Shown: in pieces, positions 4,653 to 5,518 of the stretch
How the letters are laid out: each line of letters begins with the position of its first letter
How positions within the stretch are numbered: position 1 is the first letter of the stretch
Source: Planctomycetota bacterium
GTDB lineage: Bacteria; Planctomycetota; MHYJ01; JACQXL01
Length of the DNA stretch: 5,518 bases
Assembly: GCA_030018555.1 (NCBI GenBank)
Contig: JASEHY010000101.1
Location: forward strand, 1-5,518
Direction: 5' to 3'
Made by a program: the position numbers and the translations under genes
Notes under the pieces: model-generated
Database searches by the model: none
What the model saw: only the letters and a program-made list of their open reading frames with translations
Told to the model about the DNA's origin: nothing

Positions 4653-5369
4653 ATGTGGCGTAAAGAAGGTTTTACCTTGATTGAACTGATGATAGTAATA
4701 GCAATTATCGCTATTATTGCTGCTATTGCTATCCCTAACCTGGTAGGTAGTAAAAAGTCTGCCAATGAGGGCTCTGCTGCTGCCTCACTGAAACTGTTCG
4801 TTACATCAGAAGCCACCTGGTATCAAGGTGACAATGATGGTAATGGCAGAAAAGACTATTGGACATATGATGTCTCCTGTTTGCACCGAATGTACAAGGC
4901 AGATGGCGCTTCCAAGATGGCATTGATAGCCATTGACCTGGCAAGGGCAGACGCTGCCTGCGCAACCATGGACCAATCAACGGCAACATTCGGAGTGCCT
5001 ACAATAGAAAACTGGGCAGCTGTTGTTACTAGTGCAAAATCCGGCTATTGGTTCAGGGCGATGTTGTTTTCTGACGCAGCAGGTACCGACTCTTATAAGG
5101 TAAATACTGTCGGTACAAATGCAGTGGCCGCTGCCCACTCCAGCAACTTTGGTTTTATGGCGGCACCTGATGCTTGGGGTTCAAGTGGTGATAACAGTTT
5201 CATCGTTAATCAGGAGGGAACTGTTTACAAGACCGACACAGGTGGTAATGCTAACAAATGGTTTACCGCCAATGCGGGAGATGCCAGCACGAATGTTTGT
5301 AGGTGGCCCGGTGCAAATCCAGCCGGTATAACTGGCAAAGGTGGCAGGATGTGGAGCGTGGCTGACTAA
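4653..5369 (+). CDS. Type IV pilin / type II secretion pseudopilin-like protein
   Basis: A 238-aa class III signal-peptide protein. A short basic leader (MWRKEG) ends in Gly6. The prepilin peptidase would cut Gly6|Phe7 and methylate Phe7, and Glu11 is the conserved +5 Glu. FTLIELMIVIAIIAIIAAIA forms the hydrophobic N-terminal helix that serves as membrane anchor and assembly spine. After NEGSAAASLK comes a loop with D60-x-D62-x-N64-G65-x-x-D68, an EF-hand/dockerin-like calcium-loop pattern, then DYWT. Later motifs SGYWFRAM, FGFMA and FIVNQEGTVYKTD resemble prepilin-type proteins common in Planctomycetota/Omnitrophota genomes (recollection, not a search). Cysteines are C76, C103 and C216. It is longer than a classical major pilin (about 140-160 aa). 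No other pilus or secretion gene is in the window, so whether it is a structural pilin, a pseudopilin or a secreted matrix component is open. It has its own promoter, ribosome-binding site and terminator. Confidence 0.85.
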   Translation: MWRKEGFTLIELMIVIAIIAIIAAIAIPNLVGSKKSANEGSAAASLKLFVTSEATWYQGDNDGNGRKDYWTYDVSCLHRMYKADGASKMALIAIDLARADAACATMDQSTATFGVPTIENWAAVVTSAKSGYWFRAMLFSDAAGTDSYKVNTVGTNAVAAAHSSNFGFMAAPDAWGSSGDNSFIVNQEGTVYKTDTGGNANKWFTANAGDASTNVCRWPGANPAGITGKGGRMWSVAD

Positions 5370-5387
5370 TAACCCGGCTAATCTTAG

Positions 5388-5412
5388 TCCAGCACATAAG
5401 TTATGTGCTGGA
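5388..5412. repeat. Perfect 25-bp palindrome (12-nt arms, 1-nt centre)
   Basis: TCCAGCACATAA (5388-5399) and TTATGTGCTGGA (5401-5412) flank a single G. It lies 18 bp after the pilin stop. It has the same odd-centred architecture as the 33-bp palindrome at 1-33. No T-run follows, so it is more likely an mRNA 3' stabilising hairpin or a protein site than a terminator. Confidence 0.8.
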
Positions 5413-5441
5413 TGAACTGCCAACCCTGTTAGTTTCTGTGT

Positions 5442-5490
5442 AAGGGCGTCTTTCCCCCGATGTTACATCGGGGGGGGGGATGCCCTTTTT
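5442..5490 (+). terminator. Rho-independent terminator of the pilin gene
   Basis: An outer stem, AAGGGC (5442-5447) with GCCCTT (5482-5487), extends into an inner stem, CCCCCGATGT (5454-5463) with ACATCGGGGG (5465-5474), and is followed by a T-run (5486-5490). A run of ten G (5470-5479) lies in the right arm. The inner CCCGATG/CATCGGG arms match the repeat inside glcF at 3443-3458. Confidence 0.85.
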
Positions 5491-5518
5491 GGTATAGAGA
5501 GTATGGTATCCCCAGAAT

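Noticed and set aside
5181..5423. Minus-strand open frame opposite the pilin 3' end
   Set aside because: It runs through the 25-bp palindrome and overlaps a well-supported gene. No ribosome-binding site and no family resemblance.

Overview
This 5.5 kb window looks like part of a metagenome-type bacterial chromosome of moderate GC content. Its genes use ATG/GTG starts and purine-rich ribosome-binding sites. The pilin-like protein at the right end resembles the prepilin-type proteins that are abundant in Planctomycetota and Omnitrophota genomes. That assignment is inference from memory of the family, and I hold it only weakly. No rRNA, tRNA, CRISPR or transposase gene is visible.

Layout. Positions 1-144 hold a perfect 33-bp palindrome and a second hairpin repeat. 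Positions 145-4147 form a tightly packed, same-strand cluster: an inositol-monophosphatase family (SuhB-like) phosphatase, a GlcD-type FAD-linked 2-hydroxyacid (glycolate / D-lactate) dehydrogenase, and its GlcF-type iron-sulfur partner. The gaps are 14 nt and then a 10-nt overlap, so a single transcript is likely. GlcD would oxidise the hydroxyacid on FAD, and GlcF would carry the electrons through two [4Fe-4S] clusters and two CCG domains. No GlcE is present in the window. Positions 4148-4652 are a 505-bp intergenic region. It holds the end of a MITE-like element, an excellent promoter (sigma-70 and sigma-54 consensus superimposed), a possible 12-codon leader ORF, and a cluster of heptamer/hairpin repeats. 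Positions 4653-5369 encode a type IV pilin/pseudopilin-like protein, followed by a 25-bp perfect palindrome and a strong rho-independent terminator.

Main point of interest. The phosphatase and GlcF genes are invaded by small palindromic repeats and 7-bp tandem repeats that do not break the reading frame. One 32-bp repeat occurs twice, identical and in opposite orientation, once inside the phosphatase gene and once inside glcF, and it is translated in a different strand/phase in each. GlcF carries at least five such inserts and reaches 568 aa, against roughly 400-450 aa usual for the family, yet every cluster-binding cysteine is intact. Its last 28 codons and stop come from a MITE-like element with terminal inverted repeats. 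The behaviour is analogous to Rickettsia palindromic elements, but the sequences and probably the lineage are different.
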